DNA of 64,000 nucleotides from Rickettsia endosymbiont of Oxypoda opaca (GCA_020881235.1 JAJIYK010000016.1:34387-98386), one strand, 5' to 3'. Counted from the first letter of the stretch, positions 45,886 through 57,060 are shown. The notes: generated by a model not told the origin, from the letters alone. Made by a program: numbers and translations.

Positions 45886-46599
45886 TTAATTTCTTTCCTT
45901 CAAAAGATCGGCTATTAACTGATATGATTCAAAAGCTTTGTTTGGGTCTTGAGTAAGTAGTTCAAAACCAAGTTTCTCGTTATTATCGGCTTGCCACAAT
46001 CGGCAATTATCCGGACTAATCTCATCGGTTAACATTATTATAGTTTCTTCGCCGTTAAATACTCTACCGAATTCAAGCGTACATTCAACAAGCCTAATAC
46101 CGATGCCGGTAAATAAGCCGCTTAAAAAATCAAATATGCGGGTAGCTTGCTTTTTTACGGCAGAAATTTCAGCTTTGGTTAACCAACCGAAATTTAATAT
46201 TTGATATTCATTAACGATAGGATATTTTAAATCGCGGCTCCTAACTTTAAAATCAATAATCGGTTTATCAAATACATACCCTTCTTCCATACTAAATTCC
46301 TTAACAAATCTACCGCAAGCAACAGAAGAAATTGATAATTGCATCGGAAAAACTTCTACATATTGGATTAATTGCTCTCGCATATTTAGTTTTTCTATAA
46401 AATGATTTTCAATTCCGAGCATATCGAGCTTACCCATAATAAAAGAAGAAATATTATTATTAAGCACTCCTTTACCGGAAGTATCAATAATTTCTCCGTT
46501 TTCTAAAATAGTCTTATCGGTGAAAGCCATGATAATAAGAAAATCTTCTTCGGAAGTGTATAGGGATTTACGAGAACCTTGATAAAGTATTTTTTTCAT
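45886..46599 (-). CDS. purC: SAICAR synthetase (orphan)
   Basis: A 237-residue phosphoribosylaminoimidazole-succinocarboxamide synthase: KILYQGSRKSLYTSEEDFLIIMAFTDKT at the start, then VVRSVACGR-like SISSVACGRFVKEF, GIRLVECTLEFGR and IMLTDEISPDNCRLW. It is the eighth step of de novo purine synthesis, yet rickettsiae lack the rest of the pathway and no other pur gene is seen here. Retention as an orphan is a known oddity of the genus. Confidence 0.93.
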   Translation of the reverse strand: MKKILYQGSRKSLYTSEEDFLIIMAFTDKTILENGEIIDTSGKGVLNNNISSFIMGKLDMLGIENHFIEKLNMREQLIQYVEVFPMQLSISSVACGRFVKEFSMEEGYVFDKPIIDFKVRSRDLKYPIVNEYQILNFGWLTKAEISAVKKQATRIFDFLSGLFTGIGIRLVECTLEFGRVFNGEETIIMLTDEISPDNCRLWQADNNEKLGFELLTQDPNKAFESYQLIADLLKERN

Positions 46600-46662
46600 T
46601 TTATTAAAAATTTTTTTGTATTTTATATATTGTTACGCTAGACAGTTAAAAACACCATCGTT

Positions 46663-46870
46663 GTTATTCCTGCAAAGGCGGGCTGCTGCATGGCTCATAA
46701 TTTACCGTACTATGGTTATTATAAGTATGGTGTCATACCGTGGCTTGACCACGGTATCCAGAAAAAACCTTAACAAAAAGACTGGATGCCGTGATCAAGG
46801 AACTAGAATGACACCGAACACTTTGCAAAAATTCGAGCCATGTAACAACGCCTGCAGGCGGGGCAATGAC
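46663..46870. repeat. family-A palindromic repeat nested in a family-D element
   Basis: The outer pieces TTATTCCTGCAAAGGCGGGC and GCCTGCAGGCGGGGCAATGAC look like the two halves of a family-D unit. Between them lies a complete family-A element with TGCTGCATGGCTC and GAGCCATGTAACAACG ends. Its right core arm is the CCGTGATCAAGGAACTAGAATGAC variant. It separates purC from murF. Confidence 0.82.
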
Positions 46871-46872
46871 AT

Positions 46873-48231
46873 TTAGGATGCTTTAAAAACTATTCGATCA
46901 AGCCTAACGCCTCTTGAGCCCTTTATTAAAATAAGTTCGTCTGTACCTAATAAATTCGGTAAATCTTTTATTAAAGTATCAACATTTTCAAAATATGCTT
47001 TAGTTATTCTTTTCGGTAATAAGTCGTAAATATATTTAGTATGTGAGCCGACGAGAAAGACCTTAGGGCAATCCGCATCTAAAATATATGGTATTAAATC
47101 TTTATGCAGCCGCTCGGAGTCTTTGCCGAGTTCTAGCATTTCCCCTATTATAGCTACTTTATTAGCATTTTTAAACAGTTTTAAATATCTTAAGGAAGCT
47201 TTCATAGATTCGGGGCTAGCATTATAATAATCACAAATTACTCGATAATTATTTACACCGATTTTTGCAGTAATTATTTCCCCACGACCTTTAGTTAACG
47301 GAATATTGCCAAGCTGCTGCGAGGCATTTTTTAAATTTTTACCAAGCAGATAAGATACTAAAAGAATGGCGGTAAAATTTTCTGCATAATGCTTAGGGAT
47401 AAAAGGTATAGTTACCTCTATTTTATTATTACTTATTAAATATACTAAATGAACTTTATTATTATCATGCTCGTATGATATTAGTTTTGCATTTGTATTA
47501 TTAGAATTACCGAAACTATATATGTTACTAATAGAGAGTTGCTTAAGATTTGCTAAAATATTATGATAATATTGAGTATCCGTATTAATAATTGCCGTTC
47601 CATTTTTTACTAAACCTTCGAAAATTTCGCATTTAGCATTAGTAATTTCCTCTAAAGAATCAAAAAACTCTAAATGTGCTTCCGAGATATTAGTAATAAT
47701 TGCGATATCGGGTTTTATTATTTTACTAAGTTCTTTTATCTCTCCTTTGCGATTCATGCCCAGTTCAAAAATAGCATATTTTATACTATTCGGCATTGAT
47801 GCAAGATTTATAAGTAATCCTAAATAATTGTTAAAGTTACCTCTACTAGCAAAAACGCTATCAGTACTTAACATAATTTTTAAAGCTTCCTTAGTAGAAG
47901 TTTTGCCGACACTGCCTGTAATACCGATAAATATCGCCTTAGAATTTTGCCTTTTATATTTTGCCATTTTTTCCAAAGCATCAAACGTATCGTTTACCAT
48001 GATAGTTTTATGGTTTGGAATATCAGCTATCTCTTTACTAACAATTACCGCAGTTGCACCTTGCTCAATTGCATGCATTACGTAATCATGTCCGTCTCTA
48101 TTACCTTTTAGAGCAATGAATAAATCACCTTGTTGTACATCATTAGAATTAAATTGTACTTCATTAGCACAAATAGAGGAGGGTACTATTATGCCGAGTG
48201 CTTTACTTAGAGTTTCAGAGTTCCATATCAT
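46873..48231 (-). CDS. murF: UDP-MurNAc-tripeptide:D-Ala-D-Ala ligase
   Basis: A 452-residue Mur ligase adding D-Ala-D-Ala in peptidoglycan precursor synthesis. It has an N-terminal UDP-binding domain ([21 protein letters not shown]), the ATP-binding [15 protein letters not shown] (about residues 104-118), [11 protein letters not shown], and a C-terminal RAxEI-type domain with GEMLELG and [11 protein letters not shown]. It overlaps murE by four bases in a murE-murF operon. Confidence 0.95.
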   Translation of the reverse strand: MIWNSETLSKALGIIVPSSICANEVQFNSNDVQQGDLFIALKGNRDGHDYVMHAIEQGATAVIVSKEIADIPNHKTIMVNDTFDALEKMAKYKRQNSKAIFIGITGSVGKTSTKEALKIMLSTDSVFASRGNFNNYLGLLINLASMPNSIKYAIFELGMNRKGEIKELSKIIKPDIAIITNISEAHLEFFDSLEEITNAKCEIFEGLVKNGTAIINTDTQYYHNILANLKQLSISNIYSFGNSNNTNAKLISYEHDNNKVHLVYLISNNKIEVTIPFIPKHYAENFTAILLVSYLLGKNLKNASQQLGNIPLTKGRGEIITAKIGVNNYRVICDYYNASPESMKASLRYLKLFKNANKVAIIGEMLELGKDSERLHKDLIPYILDADCPKVFLVGSHTKYIYDLLPKRITKAYFENVDTLIKDLPNLLGTDELILIKGSRGVRLDRIVFKAS

Positions 48232-49829
48232 ATATATTTCTTTGCAATTTCAATATCGTTAAAGGGTAATTTTTTATCACCTATAATTTGATAATTTTCA
48301 TGCCCTTTGCCGGCAATTAATAAAATATCGTCTTGCTTTAAATTATTTATTCCGTATTTAATTGCTTCCTCTCTGCTTTCTAGCTCAATATATTTATCCG
48401 ATATTTTAATTACTCCGTCTATAATTTCTTTTCTAATATCGCTTGGGTTTTCATTTCGTGGGTTATCGTCGGTAATAATTATATTATCGGCAATTCTTGC
48501 TGCTATCTCGCCCATTAAACTTCTCTTCGCCTTATCTCTATTACCGCCACAGCCGAAAATTACAATTAGTTTGCTGCCTTTTAATTTAATATTTTTTAGC
48601 TCGGTTAAAGTTTGTTCTAATGCATCGGGAGTGTGAGCATAATCAACAAAAATATTTTTATGACGTATTCGCTCCATTCTACCTTTTACCGGTCTAACTT
48701 TAGGGAGGAGGTTTATGACTTCATCAAAAGCAAAGCCGGTATTATGCACGGCTAGAGCAGCAATTAATAAATTACTCGCCTGAAAACTGCCCATTATCTC
48801 GGTATTAAATTCATAATCCTTATTATTAAAAGTAAAATTAATATTTTGTCCATGAATAGAGCTAACAGTTTTAGTTATTTTCAAGTCTCCTTCTTGACCA
48901 ATGGTTATAAACTTAACGTTATGGCGATTTAAATAATCCTTAATAAAGTCTATTTCTGCTATATCGGAATTTAACACGGCTAACCCTGAAGGCAATTCCC
49001 CCCCTTCTAAACTCGCTACCTCTCGGGAATTTGAAGGAGACACGGAACCTCGATCCGCAGCGTACTTTTTCGTACGTGAGGATTCGAGTACCGGATCGAC
49101 GTACAAATTACCAGAGGAAGTAGAGTTTAGAAGGGGGGGAATTAGATTGTCGGTAAATAATTTTAATTTAGCAAGCAAATAAGCCTCTTTTGTCTGATGA
49201 TAATCTAAATGATCTTGACTAAAGCTAGTAAAGCAAGCGACATTAACTTTTATGCCATATAGCCTTTCCTGATCGAGTCCGTGGCTGGAAGCTTCAAAAG
49301 CCAAATATTCTATATCATTGTCAGTTAGATTATGAAGGATTTTTCTAAAATTTATAGGGTCAAGAGTTGTCAAAGAAGGTATATCTTCTAAAATTTCAGG
49401 TAATTTAATATTACCAAAATACTCCACGCCGAGTGTCCCGATAGTAGCGGCATTTTTGCCGAGTAAGGAATATAATTGTGCTATATAAGATACTACCGAA
49501 CTTTTGCCGTTAGTACCGGTTACGGCTATTAAATATTTTGGTTCTTTCGGGTAAAGGATTTTTGCTGCCAAACTTAGTGCTATACGTATATCTTCTACAT
49601 ATACTATTTTTGTAGGATTTAGCTCTACACTTTCTTTATTATCGGTAATAATAATTCCTGCCTTATGATTTAAAGCATCGGGAATAAATTTATTCCCGTC
49701 GTAATTTTCTCCCTTAATGGCAAAAAAAGCCTCATTTTCTTTGACTTGGCGGGAATCAACGGATAAATCGGTGATACTATGCTGCCGAAATAATATTTGT
49801 AATTTCTGTAATAATAAGGAGTAGGGCAT
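48228..49829 (-). CDS. murE: UDP-MurNAc-Ala-Glu:meso-diaminopimelate ligase with an in-frame repeat insertion
   Basis: A 533-residue MurE. The ATP loop is [13 protein letters not shown] (about 106-118), followed by [24 protein letters not shown] and the DNPR motif typical of meso-diaminopimelate-specific enzymes ([10 protein letters not shown]). Residues about 230-279 are encoded by a 150-base palindromic repeat (48994-49143) between the central-domain helices and the strand GLAVLNSD. Without it the length is about 483, normal for MurE. All catalytic motifs lie outside the insertion. It is the first gene of the murE-murF pair. Confidence 0.95.
   Translation of the reverse strand: MPYSLLLQKLQILFRQHSITDLSVDSRQVKENEAFFAIKGENYDGNKFIPDALNHKAGIIITDNKESVELNPTKIVYVEDIRIALSLAAKILYPKEPKYLIAVTGTNGKSSVVSYIAQLYSLLGKNAATIGTLGVEYFGNIKLPEILEDIPSLTTLDPINFRKILHNLTDNDIEYLAFEASSHGLDQERLYGIKVNVACFTSFSQDHLDYHQTKEAYLLAKLKLFTDNLIPPLLNSTSSGNLYVDPVLESSRTKKYAADRGSVSPSNSREVASLEGGELPSGLAVLNSDIAEIDFIKDYLNRHNVKFITIGQEGDLKITKTVSSIHGQNINFTFNNKDYEFNTEIMGSFQASNLLIAALAVHNTGFAFDEVINLLPKVRPVKGRMERIRHKNIFVDYAHTPDALEQTLTELKNIKLKGSKLIVIFGCGGNRDKAKRSLMGEIAARIADNIIITDDNPRNENPSDIRKEIIDGVIKISDKYIELESREEAIKYGINNLKQDDILLIAGKGHENYQIIGDKKLPFNDIEIAKKYI
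48994..49143. repeat. 150-bp Rickettsia palindromic element inserted in frame in murE
   Basis: Exactly 150 bases, with perfect 21-bp terminal inverted repeats (AATTCCCCCCCTTCTAAACTC / GAGTTTAGAAGGGGGGGAATT) and further complementary internal arms around TTCGTACG. Its length is divisible by three, and it adds 50 residues (including [15 protein letters not shown] and [10 protein letters not shown]) without a stop. It belongs to a different family from the intergenic copies seen here; no second copy was found in this window. Confidence 0.95.
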
Positions 49830-49866
49830 ATAGTTTTTTATTTTTTTATTCCTGTCATATTGTAGT

Positions 49867-50165
49867 GGCGTTGTTGCATGGATCGAATTTTTGGTGTCAT
49901 ACCAGCGAAAGCTGGTATCTAACTTACTAATTTTGTTATATTGTTAAGTAGATTCCCTCTTTCGAGGGAATGATACCAAGTGTAAAACCGAGCCATGCAA
50001 CAACGCTTAAAGGCGGGGCGTTTTTTGCAAAGCGTTCGGGTGTCATGCCGTGGCTTGACCACGGCATCCAGAAAAAACCTTAATAAAAAGACTGGATACC
50101 GTGGTCAAGCCACGGTATGACAAAGACTAGATTGCCACGTCGGTACTACGTACCTCCTCGCAATG
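49867..50165. repeat. two adjacent palindromic repeats between murE and mfd
   Basis: The first (49867-50006) has GGCGTTGTTGCATGGATCG / GAGCCATGCAACAACGC ends around a TGTCATACCAGCGAAAGCTGGTATC ... TTCGAGGGAATGATACCA unit. The second (about 50026-50122) is a family-A core. The tail of family-B type (GATTGCCACGTCGGTACTACGTACCTCCTCGCAATG) runs into the mfd coding sequence and supplies its last residues. Confidence 0.85.
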
Positions 50166-53100
50166 GTAAGTTAACCTATCCAGCAATTGATTCGTTTCTG
50201 TAATAATATTTTCATCGGTTAATTTCTTGGTAAATATTAATTTGTTATCAGGTTTTACTTTAGCTTGTTGTGAATATCGGCTTACGAATTTTATAATCTT
50301 CTCTGCCATATCGGCATTTTTATAAAATCTTATTACAAAACCACCTTCACCTGAATCTAAATTTTCAATATTCAGTTTAAGGCATACTAATTTTATTTTT
50401 ACTATATCAAGTAAATTATTAAATTCAGTAGGGATTGGACCGAACCTGTCAATCATTTCATCTTTAAATTTTTCCACTTCTGCGTTATCGCTTAAGCTAC
50501 CTATCCTTCTATACAACCCAAGTTTAAGTATGCCGTCCGATATATAGCTGTCCGGAATAAATACCGGTAATCCTAAATTTATCGTCGGCACAAAATTTTG
50601 CTCTAAATTCTGCGGTTCATTTTTCAAAATAGCTATTTGCTCTTCTAGCATTTCTTGATAAAGCTCCGTGCCGACTTCCTTAATTTGCCCTGATTGCTCT
50701 TCGCCGATTAAATTACCGAATCCTCGCAAATCCATATCGTGGCTAGCGATCGTAAAGCCTGACCCTAGAGCACAACTATTTTGGATGATATCCAAACGCC
50801 TTAAGCTATGTTTGGTTATTTTTTTATAATTAGCTAATGTAAGATATGCGTACCCTCTAACTTTACTTCGTCCGATTCTTCCCCTTAATTGATATAGTTG
50901 ACTGAGTCCTAGCATATCTGCTTTATGAATAATCATAGTATTTGCGTCGGCTATATCAATACCCGATTCAATTATTGTCGTCGAAATCAGTATATCAAAT
51001 TTACCGGCATAAAATTCACTCATAATTTCATCGATTTTATTCGGTGCCATTTTGCCGTGAGCTATTTTATATCTTAGTTCCGGCACAATTTGCGTTAACT
51101 GTTTTTCAACTTCCGGGATATCATTAATTCGTGGCACTACGTAAAAACTTCTTCCGCCTCGGAAATGCTCACGCAGCAAAGCATCCCTAACAATAACGGG
51201 GTCAAAAGGCATAATGGTAGTGCGAACTTCCAACCTATTCATCGGCGGCGTGGCTATGATGCTCAGTTCTTTTAGCCCGTTCATCGACATTTGCAAAGTT
51301 CGTGGAATCGGTGTTGCCGACATTGCTAAAACATGTACGGAGGATTTTAGTTCTTTGAGAAATTCTTTTTGACTAACGCCAAAATGTTGCTCTTCATCGA
51401 TTATTAATAATTTGAGGTTATGATATCTTATATTTTTATGTAATAATGAGTGGGTGCCGATTATTATGTTTATTTCGCCGTTTTCAATTTGTTGCCTAAC
51501 AATTTTAGCTTCCTTTGTGTTAACAAGGCTAGATAACTGTTTGATATTTAGTCCCAAATCTTTAAATCTTTCCAGAAATCTTAAATAATGCTGACTGCAT
51601 AAAATAGTTGTCGGTACTATTATAGCAATTTGCGGCAAATGTTCATTTAAGGATTTCGCCACCATAAAAGCGGCACGCATTGCCACTTCCGTTTTACCGA
51701 AACCGACATCGCCGCATATTAACCTATCCATTAATATTCCGGAGCTTAAATCTGCTTTAACGTCGTTAACGGCATTTAGCTGATCTTCAGTTTCGGTAAA
51801 AGGGAATTTATTACAAAATTTATTGTATTCATCAAGGTCAAATTCTATAGCAGCCGCAAGGTTAAGCTTTCTTTTGGCGGCTATTTGTAGTAATTGCAAA
51901 GCAATTTCTTTGATACGGTTTTTTAATTTAGCTTTATTTCGTTGCCACGAAGAACTACCAAGCTTATCAAGCTCGGCATTGCTATTGCCGTATTTTTTTA
52001 TTACTTCAATATTTTCAACAGGTATATATAACTTATCGTTACCGGCATATAAGATTTTTAGGAAATCATGGGCTTTGCCTCTAACCTCTAAGGTCTCGAC
52101 TTTTAAAAATTGTCCTATTCCGTGATCTTTATGAACGACAAACTCTTCTTCGTTTAAATTATCCAGTTCCAGTAAAATATTTTTAAGCTTACGATTTGCA
52201 TCTGACGGGGAATTACTAACTAATTTTTTTTCTAATACATCACTAGCGGCAATAAATAAATATTGCTCGGTATAAAAGCTGTGATTAAGCGGAATGCGAG
52301 CAAGGTTTACGACGCCGATTTTTGCTTCCTTCAGTTCGCTAACTTCATTATATTGATATTCGTAATTTTCTATTATGGTTTTTAATCTTTCTAAACCGCT
52401 GACGGAAGAGCAACATATTATCGGAATTTTAGAGTGATTAGCGGTTATTATTTCAAATAATTTATCAAAAACCGTTTTTTTCTCGGCAAAGCTAGTAGAA
52501 GCGATATTTTCAAGTAAACTAATTTGATCGGAATTTTCGGAAATAATTAAAATATTTTCTTCTTGTTCAAGTAATTTTGTTATTTCGAGAGATGAAAAAT
52601 ATAATTGCGAAGGTTCAAGAGCAGGGTAGAAGTTATTAAATTTAAGCTTATTTGATTCAATTCTTGCTTGATAGAAATCATTATAACTATGTTCAAATTC
52701 TAAAATAGCTTGTTTAGATAAATTATCAAAAATAATTATAGGTCTGTCTAAATAATCGATTAAATTATAACAGGAATCACAGAATAACGGCAGTAATTGC
52801 TCATAACCCGGGAATTTCCTCCCTTCCATTATTGCTTTGTATAAAGGCGTATTAGTATGATTCACGCCGAAATTTTGTAAGTAATTATCTTTAAAATTAC
52901 TTATCGTATCTTGATTTAATATTATTTCACTAGCGGGGCTAATAATTAATTCCGTGTGTGCCGTATGCGATTTAGTAGAAATTTGACTATCAATATCAAA
53001 TTCCTTAATCGATTCAATGCGATCCCAGCTAAAGTTGATTCTGTAAGCTTTCGGACCGGATAAAATTACATCAACAATTTCACCTCTCACCGCAAACTCA

Positions 53101-53540
53101 CCGCTATCGATAGCACTAGCATTCCTAGTAAAACTATTACTTACTAAAAAATCGGCAAGCGAGGCGGCAGTAAGTTTCATCTTAAGAGAAAGTTTTAAAG
53201 ATGATTTGACAAAAAAATCAGGAGGAGGTAATTTATTCAGCAAATTAGTAGCTTGGGTAATAACTATATTCTTATTATTGTTCGTTACTAGCTTAGTTAA
53301 AATATTTGCTCTTGCCGATAAAATATTTTGATTAGGTGATATATGATCGTAAGGGACAGTATCGACAGAAGGAAAATATAGTATATTTTCTTGTGGAGAA
53401 AAAAATAAAGCCTGTTTATATAGCTTTATTGCTTCTTCTTCATTACTCGCCAGTAAAATAATATTTTTGTGTGAATTGCTTATAGAATACCGGTTAGCAA
53501 AAAAACTTTTCGCTACCGATGGAAATTTTTGCGTCAACAT
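50127..53540 (-). CDS. mfd: transcription-repair coupling factor
   Basis: An 1137-residue Mfd that removes stalled RNA polymerase and recruits UvrA. Seen in order: N-terminal UvrB-like domains ([15 protein letters not shown]), the RNA-polymerase interaction domain ([16 protein letters not shown]), helicase motif [22 protein letters not shown] in [22 protein letters not shown], and motif [19 protein letters not shown], then the C-terminal TRCF domain. About eleven final residues ([10 protein letters not shown]) come from palindromic-repeat sequence. sdhE is just upstream on the same strand. Confidence 0.97.
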   Translation of the reverse strand: MLTQKFPSVAKSFFANRYSISNSHKNIILLASNEEEAIKLYKQALFFSPQENILYFPSVDTVPYDHISPNQNILSARANILTKLVTNNNKNIVITQATNLLNKLPPPDFFVKSSLKLSLKMKLTAASLADFLVSNSFTRNASAIDSGEFAVRGEIVDVILSGPKAYRINFSWDRIESIKEFDIDSQISTKSHTAHTELIISPASEIILNQDTISNFKDNYLQNFGVNHTNTPLYKAIMEGRKFPGYEQLLPLFCDSCYNLIDYLDRPIIIFDNLSKQAILEFEHSYNDFYQARIESNKLKFNNFYPALEPSQLYFSSLEITKLLEQEENILIISENSDQISLLENIASTSFAEKKTVFDKLFEIITANHSKIPIICCSSVSGLERLKTIIENYEYQYNEVSELKEAKIGVVNLARIPLNHSFYTEQYLFIAASDVLEKKLVSNSPSDANRKLKNILLELDNLNEEEFVVHKDHGIGQFLKVETLEVRGKAHDFLKILYAGNDKLYIPVENIEVIKKYGNSNAELDKLGSSSWQRNKAKLKNRIKEIALQLLQIAAKRKLNLAAAIEFDLDEYNKFCNKFPFTETEDQLNAVNDVKADLSSGILMDRLICGDVGFGKTEVAMRAAFMVAKSLNEHLPQIAIIVPTTILCSQHYLRFLERFKDLGLNIKQLSSLVNTKEAKIVRQQIENGEINIIIGTHSLLHKNIRYHNLKLLIIDEEQHFGVSQKEFLKELKSSVHVLAMSATPIPRTLQMSMNGLKELSIIATPPMNRLEVRTTIMPFDPVIVRDALLREHFRGGRSFYVVPRINDIPEVEKQLTQIVPELRYKIAHGKMAPNKIDEIMSEFYAGKFDILISTTIIESGIDIADANTMIIHKADMLGLSQLYQLRGRIGRSKVRGYAYLTLANYKKITKHSLRRLDIIQNSCALGSGFTIASHDMDLRGFGNLIGEEQSGQIKEVGTELYQEMLEEQIAILKNEPQNLEQNFVPTINLGLPVFIPDSYISDGILKLGLYRRIGSLSDNAEVEKFKDEMIDRFGPIPTEFNNLLDIVKIKLVCLKLNIENLDSGEGGFVIRFYKNADMAEKIIKFVSRYSQQAKVKPDNKLIFTKKLTDENIITETNQLLDRLTYHCEEVRSTDVAI

Positions 53541-53549
53541 TATTGATTT

Positions 53550-53813
53550 TTAACTTTTTGAAAATTCACGTAATTTATTCATTATTTCAGTATTTAGATA
53601 AGAAGGAATAGGGGATTTACCGGTAATCCAATTATAAAGCTCATTATCATTTTGATCAAGTATTAAAGCAAAATCATTAAGGCTTTTTTCGTCTAGTTTA
53701 AATAAAAATTGTTCGGCAAATTTGCTAAATATATAATCTGTTTCTCTGCAACCACGATTTTTACTTCGGTAAAAGAGTTTTTTTTGAAAATCTTTTTTAT
53801 TTAATTTATTCAT
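53550..53813 (-). CDS. sdhE: succinate dehydrogenase assembly factor SdhE
   Basis: An 87-residue SdhE/SDHAF2-type flavinator of SdhA. The defining RGxxE appears as RSKNRGCRETD (RGCRE), followed by a helical bundle with DEKSLNDFALILDQNDNELYNWITG. It lies nine bases upstream of mfd, a common alphaproteobacterial arrangement. Confidence 0.88.
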   Translation of the reverse strand: MNKLNKKDFQKKLFYRSKNRGCRETDYIFSKFAEQFLFKLDEKSLNDFALILDQNDNELYNWITGKSPIPSYLNTEIMNKLREFSKS

Positions 53814-53935
53814 AAACTAATCTTGCAAAAATTTTTTATAATAATATTATTAAAACTATCAAATACCAAGATAATTTTAAAAGCTTAAAGTTGTCAGGTC
53901 TAAATTTAAATGGCTCGTCATTGTGAGCGGGTATT

Positions 53936-54192
53936 GGCGTTGTTGCATGGGTCGATTTTACCTCGTCATTGCGAGGAGATGCGTAGCATCGACGTGGCAA
54001 TCCAGTAAAAAATAGCTAAAAATGTTATGAGATTTTTTATTTTCTAGATTGCCACGCTCCTTTCAGTCGCTCGCAATGACGTTTGGGGTATTCATGCAGC
54101 AACGCCGGCTGTGTCATGCCGTGGACTTGATCACGGCATCCAGTCTTTTATTAAAGCTTTTTTTGGATACCATGGTCAAGCCACGGTATGAC
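53936..54192. repeat. family-B repeat followed directly by a family-A repeat
   Basis: Positions 53936-54105: ends GGCGTTGTTGCATGG and CATGCAGCAACGCC, with arms CGTCATTGCGAGGAGATGCGTAG and GCTCCTTTCAGTCGCTCGCAATGACG. Positions 54106-54192: a family-A core (CCGTGGACTTGATCACGG and CCATGGTCAAGCCACGG) ending at the rhodanese start. Together they fill most of the 393-base sdhE-rhodanese gap, leaving about 120 AT-rich bases with nothing recognised. Confidence 0.85.
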
Positions 54193-54206
54193 ATCGTACT
54201 TATAAT

Positions 54207-54593
54207 ATGAACGTTAAAAATGTAAATTCTCTAGATGCTTATAGCTTACTTATGGTGGATGAAGATGCTGTTCTTATAGACGTTAGAACTCCGCAGGAAT
54301 GGGAAAAAACAGGTGTTCCTTATTTAGGGGATCGAAATAAAGTTGTTTTTTTAAGTTGGCAACTACTCCCTAATATGTCGTTAAATAAAGATTTTGAACC
54401 GCAATTTACATCGTGTATTAAAAATAAAATGAGTAATATATTTTTTCTATGTCGCTCCGGACATAGGTCACTTTCGGCAGCAACTTTCATAGCCCAAATG
54501 AATTATGAAAATTGTTATAATATTATTGACGGCTTTGAAGGAAATAACCGTAATATCGGATGGAAACAAAATAATTTACCGTGGCAATTTTAA
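54207..54593 (+). CDS. rhodanese-like sulfurtransferase
   Basis: A 128-residue single rhodanese domain. DEDAVLIDVRTPQEWEKTGVP is the CH2A-like motif, and the active loop is FLCRSGHRSLSAA with catalytic cysteine in CRSGHRS; the domain closes with NIIDGFEGNNR. It probably transfers sulfane sulfur; the acceptor is unknown. Its stop codon is immediately followed by the GTG start of dnaA with no gap. Confidence 0.9.
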   Translation: MNVKNVNSLDAYSLLMVDEDAVLIDVRTPQEWEKTGVPYLGDRNKVVFLSWQLLPNMSLNKDFEPQFTSCIKNKMSNIFFLCRSGHRSLSAATFIAQMNYENCYNIIDGFEGNNRNIGWKQNNLPWQF

Positions 54594-55991
54594 GTGAATA
54601 CTAATCAAAATCAGATAATTTTAGGAAAACAAACGGATATTTTTATAGATGTTTGGGGACATGTAGCCCAAGATCTTTATAAATATTACGGAGAAGCTTT
54701 ATATAATAGTTGGTTTAGCAAAATCAATTTTATAGAATTTTCTGTAAATAACGTCATACTTTGTGCACCGACAAATTTTATCCGTGATTGGGTAAAATCA
54801 AAATATTCTATCGTTATATTACAATTATTTCAGCATTATAACGAAGGGATCAAATCAATAGAAATAATTACCAGAGAATTACCGTTATCCGAACAAACTA
54901 TTTTGGAGTTACCTGCCAAGTCTTTAGCGGATTTGGAGACAACCGACCTAAATTCAGAAAATATTTTTTCAACGCTAGATATTCGTTTTACATTTGATAA
55001 TTTTGTTGTCGGAGCACCGAACGAACTAGCATATGCAGCAGCAAGGGCGGTTGCCGAGTCCGGTAATGTGGTATCCGAATCGAATCCGCTTTTTTTATAC
55101 GGCGGGGTGGGTCTCGGAAAAACGCATTTAATGCATGCAATTAGTTGGTATATAAAACAAAATAATCCGAACCGTAAAGTAATATACATGTCGGCGGAAA
55201 AATTTATGTATCAATTCGTTAAGGCACTTCGTAATAAAGAGGTTATGGCTTTCAAAGAAAGATTCCGCTCGGTTGATGTATTAATGATCGATGATATTCA
55301 ATTTATTTGCGGTAAAGATAGTACGCAAGAGGAATTTTTTCATACCTTTAATACTTTGATTGATAATAATCGCCAAATGGTTATCTCTTGCGATAGATCG
55401 CCGTCTGATCTGGATAATATTGAAGATAGAATTAAATCACGTTTAGGGTGGGGGCTCGTTGCCGATGTTCACAGTACTACCTATGAGCTACGCCTCGGTA
55501 TTTTAGAGTCCAAGCTTGAACAAATGAATATTCATATCCCAAAAAATGTTATCGAGTTTTTAGCTGCTAAAATAATCTCAAATGTCAGAGAGTTAGAGGG
55601 AGCTTTAAATAAAGTTATTGCTCATTCTAATCTTGTCGGTAGGGAGGTAACTTTAGAAAATACCCAAAATATTTTACGAGATTTACTGCGTTCTAACGAA
55701 AGGATAATTACCATTGAAGATATTCAAAAAAAGGTAGCAAGCCGTTATAATATTAAATTTTCCGATATGTCTTCGGTAACACGGCAACGTGCAGTAGCTA
55801 GACCTCGGCAAATTGCTATGTATCTTAGTAAGGTGCTGACACCTAAAAGCCTTGCCGATATCGGTAAGAAATTCGGTAAAAAAGATCACACAACCGTTAT
55901 GCATGCCATCAAGAAAGTAGAAGAATTATCGAAAACCGACATAGAACTTCGTGAAGAAATTAATTTGTTAATGAAAATATTACAGAATTAG
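54594..55991 (+). CDS. dnaA: chromosomal replication initiator DnaA
   Basis: A 465-residue DnaA that opens oriC. Domain I is at the N-terminus. Domain III starts near [19 protein letters not shown] with Walker [15 protein letters not shown] and Walker [11 protein letters not shown], and domain IV carries the DnaA-box-binding signature [15 protein letters not shown]. The start is GTG at 54594 directly after the rhodanese TAA. No cluster of DnaA boxes is seen around the gene, so oriC is probably elsewhere. It is convergent with trpS. Confidence 0.97.
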   Translation: MNTNQNQIILGKQTDIFIDVWGHVAQDLYKYYGEALYNSWFSKINFIEFSVNNVILCAPTNFIRDWVKSKYSIVILQLFQHYNEGIKSIEIITRELPLSEQTILELPAKSLADLETTDLNSENIFSTLDIRFTFDNFVVGAPNELAYAAARAVAESGNVVSESNPLFLYGGVGLGKTHLMHAISWYIKQNNPNRKVIYMSAEKFMYQFVKALRNKEVMAFKERFRSVDVLMIDDIQFICGKDSTQEEFFHTFNTLIDNNRQMVISCDRSPSDLDNIEDRIKSRLGWGLVADVHSTTYELRLGILESKLEQMNIHIPKNVIEFLAAKIISNVRELEGALNKVIAHSNLVGREVTLENTQNILRDLLRSNERIITIEDIQKKVASRYNIKFSDMSSVTRQRAVARPRQIAMYLSKVLTPKSLADIGKKFGKKDHTTVMHAIKKVEELSKTDIELREEINLLMKILQN

Positions 55992-55994
55992 AAA

Positions 55995-56987
55995 TTAAAC
56001 CACGAAACCGAATAATTCTTTTACTTCAGTAACCGTTTTTGTTGCCCTAGCACTTGCTTTCTCCGCTCCGTTATGTAATACTCTTAGCAGATAATCTTGA
56101 TTATTCATTAAATCTAAATATTTGCTATGAATCGGTTGTAATTTAGAGGTAATAATTTCTGCTAAATCTTCCTTAAACTTAGCGAAGCCTTTATTTTGAT
56201 AATTTTGGGTTATTGTCTCAATATTAGCTTCAGATAGGTTAGCATAAATATCAATTAAATTGCTAATTTCCGGTCGATTTTCCTTATCATAGCTAATTTC
56301 GGTTAAATGATCAGTTTTAGCTTTTTTTATTTTTTGCTGAATAAGGTCGGCATTATCCTTTAAATTAATCCGTGAAGAGTCAGAAGAATCGGATTTACTC
56401 ATTTTTTTACGCCCGTCTTTCAAGCTCATTACTCTTGCTGCCGTTCCACCAATTAACGGTTCCGGCACTTTCAAAACTTCTTTATTAAATTTCCTGTTAA
56501 TTACGCCGGCAATATCTCTAGTAAGTTCTAAATGCTGTTTTTGATCTTCACCGACTGGGACGCAATCGGCTTGATATAATAATATATCCGCTGCCATAAG
56601 CACGGGGTATGATAATAACCCAAGGCAAGCTTTTTCCGGGGTCTTGCCTGCTTTATCTTTAAATTGTGTCATACGTTTAAGCCAACCAAGAGGCGTAACA
56701 CAATTTAATATCCAAGCAAGTTCGCTATGTTCCTTGACCATACTCTGTGCAAAAATAGTAACTTTATCGGGAGAAAGTCCGGCAGCTAGATAAATAGCTA
56801 AAGTTTGCATTATAGAGTTTTTAAGCTCTTCAGGCGTACGCTCTATAGTAATAGCATGCAAATCGGCCAAAAAGAAAAAGCAATTATATTCTTCCTGCAT
56901 TTTAACCCAATTTTTAATAGCACCTAAGTAATTACCGAGATGTAAAGAACCTGTGGCTTGAACGCCGGAAAGGATAGTTTTTTTCAT
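55995..56987 (-). CDS. trpS: tryptophanyl-tRNA synthetase
   Basis: A 330-residue class I synthetase with the HIGH-type motif SLHLGNYLGAIKNW near residue 15, GEDQKQHLELTRDIA and the KMSKS loop GRKKMSKSDSSD. Full length. It ends three bases from the convergent dnaA. Confidence 0.97.
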   Translation of the reverse strand: MKKTILSGVQATGSLHLGNYLGAIKNWVKMQEEYNCFFFLADLHAITIERTPEELKNSIMQTLAIYLAAGLSPDKVTIFAQSMVKEHSELAWILNCVTPLGWLKRMTQFKDKAGKTPEKACLGLLSYPVLMAADILLYQADCVPVGEDQKQHLELTRDIAGVINRKFNKEVLKVPEPLIGGTAARVMSLKDGRKKMSKSDSSDSSRINLKDNADLIQQKIKKAKTDHLTEISYDKENRPEISNLIDIYANLSEANIETITQNYQNKGFAKFKEDLAEIITSKLQPIHSKYLDLMNNQDYLLRVLHNGAEKASARATKTVTEVKELFGFVV

Positions 56988-57060
56988 TTAGTACCTTATT
57001 TATTTTATTCATTATAAATTTATGCTATATATCTTATACTTCTGTAAGTATGAACCGAGA

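Noticed and set aside
46616-46876. Rightward open frame between purC and murF
   Set aside because: Entirely inside the nested family-A/family-D repeat.
48307-48636. Rightward open frame antisense to murE
   Set aside because: Antisense shadow of a strongly conserved gene; no family features of its own.
51823-52125. Rightward open frame antisense to mfd
   Set aside because: Shadow of the conserved Mfd reading frame.
54207-55991. Chromosome origin near dnaA
   Set aside because: No cluster of DnaA boxes or AT-rich unwinding region was seen; the gaps around hold palindromic repeats only.
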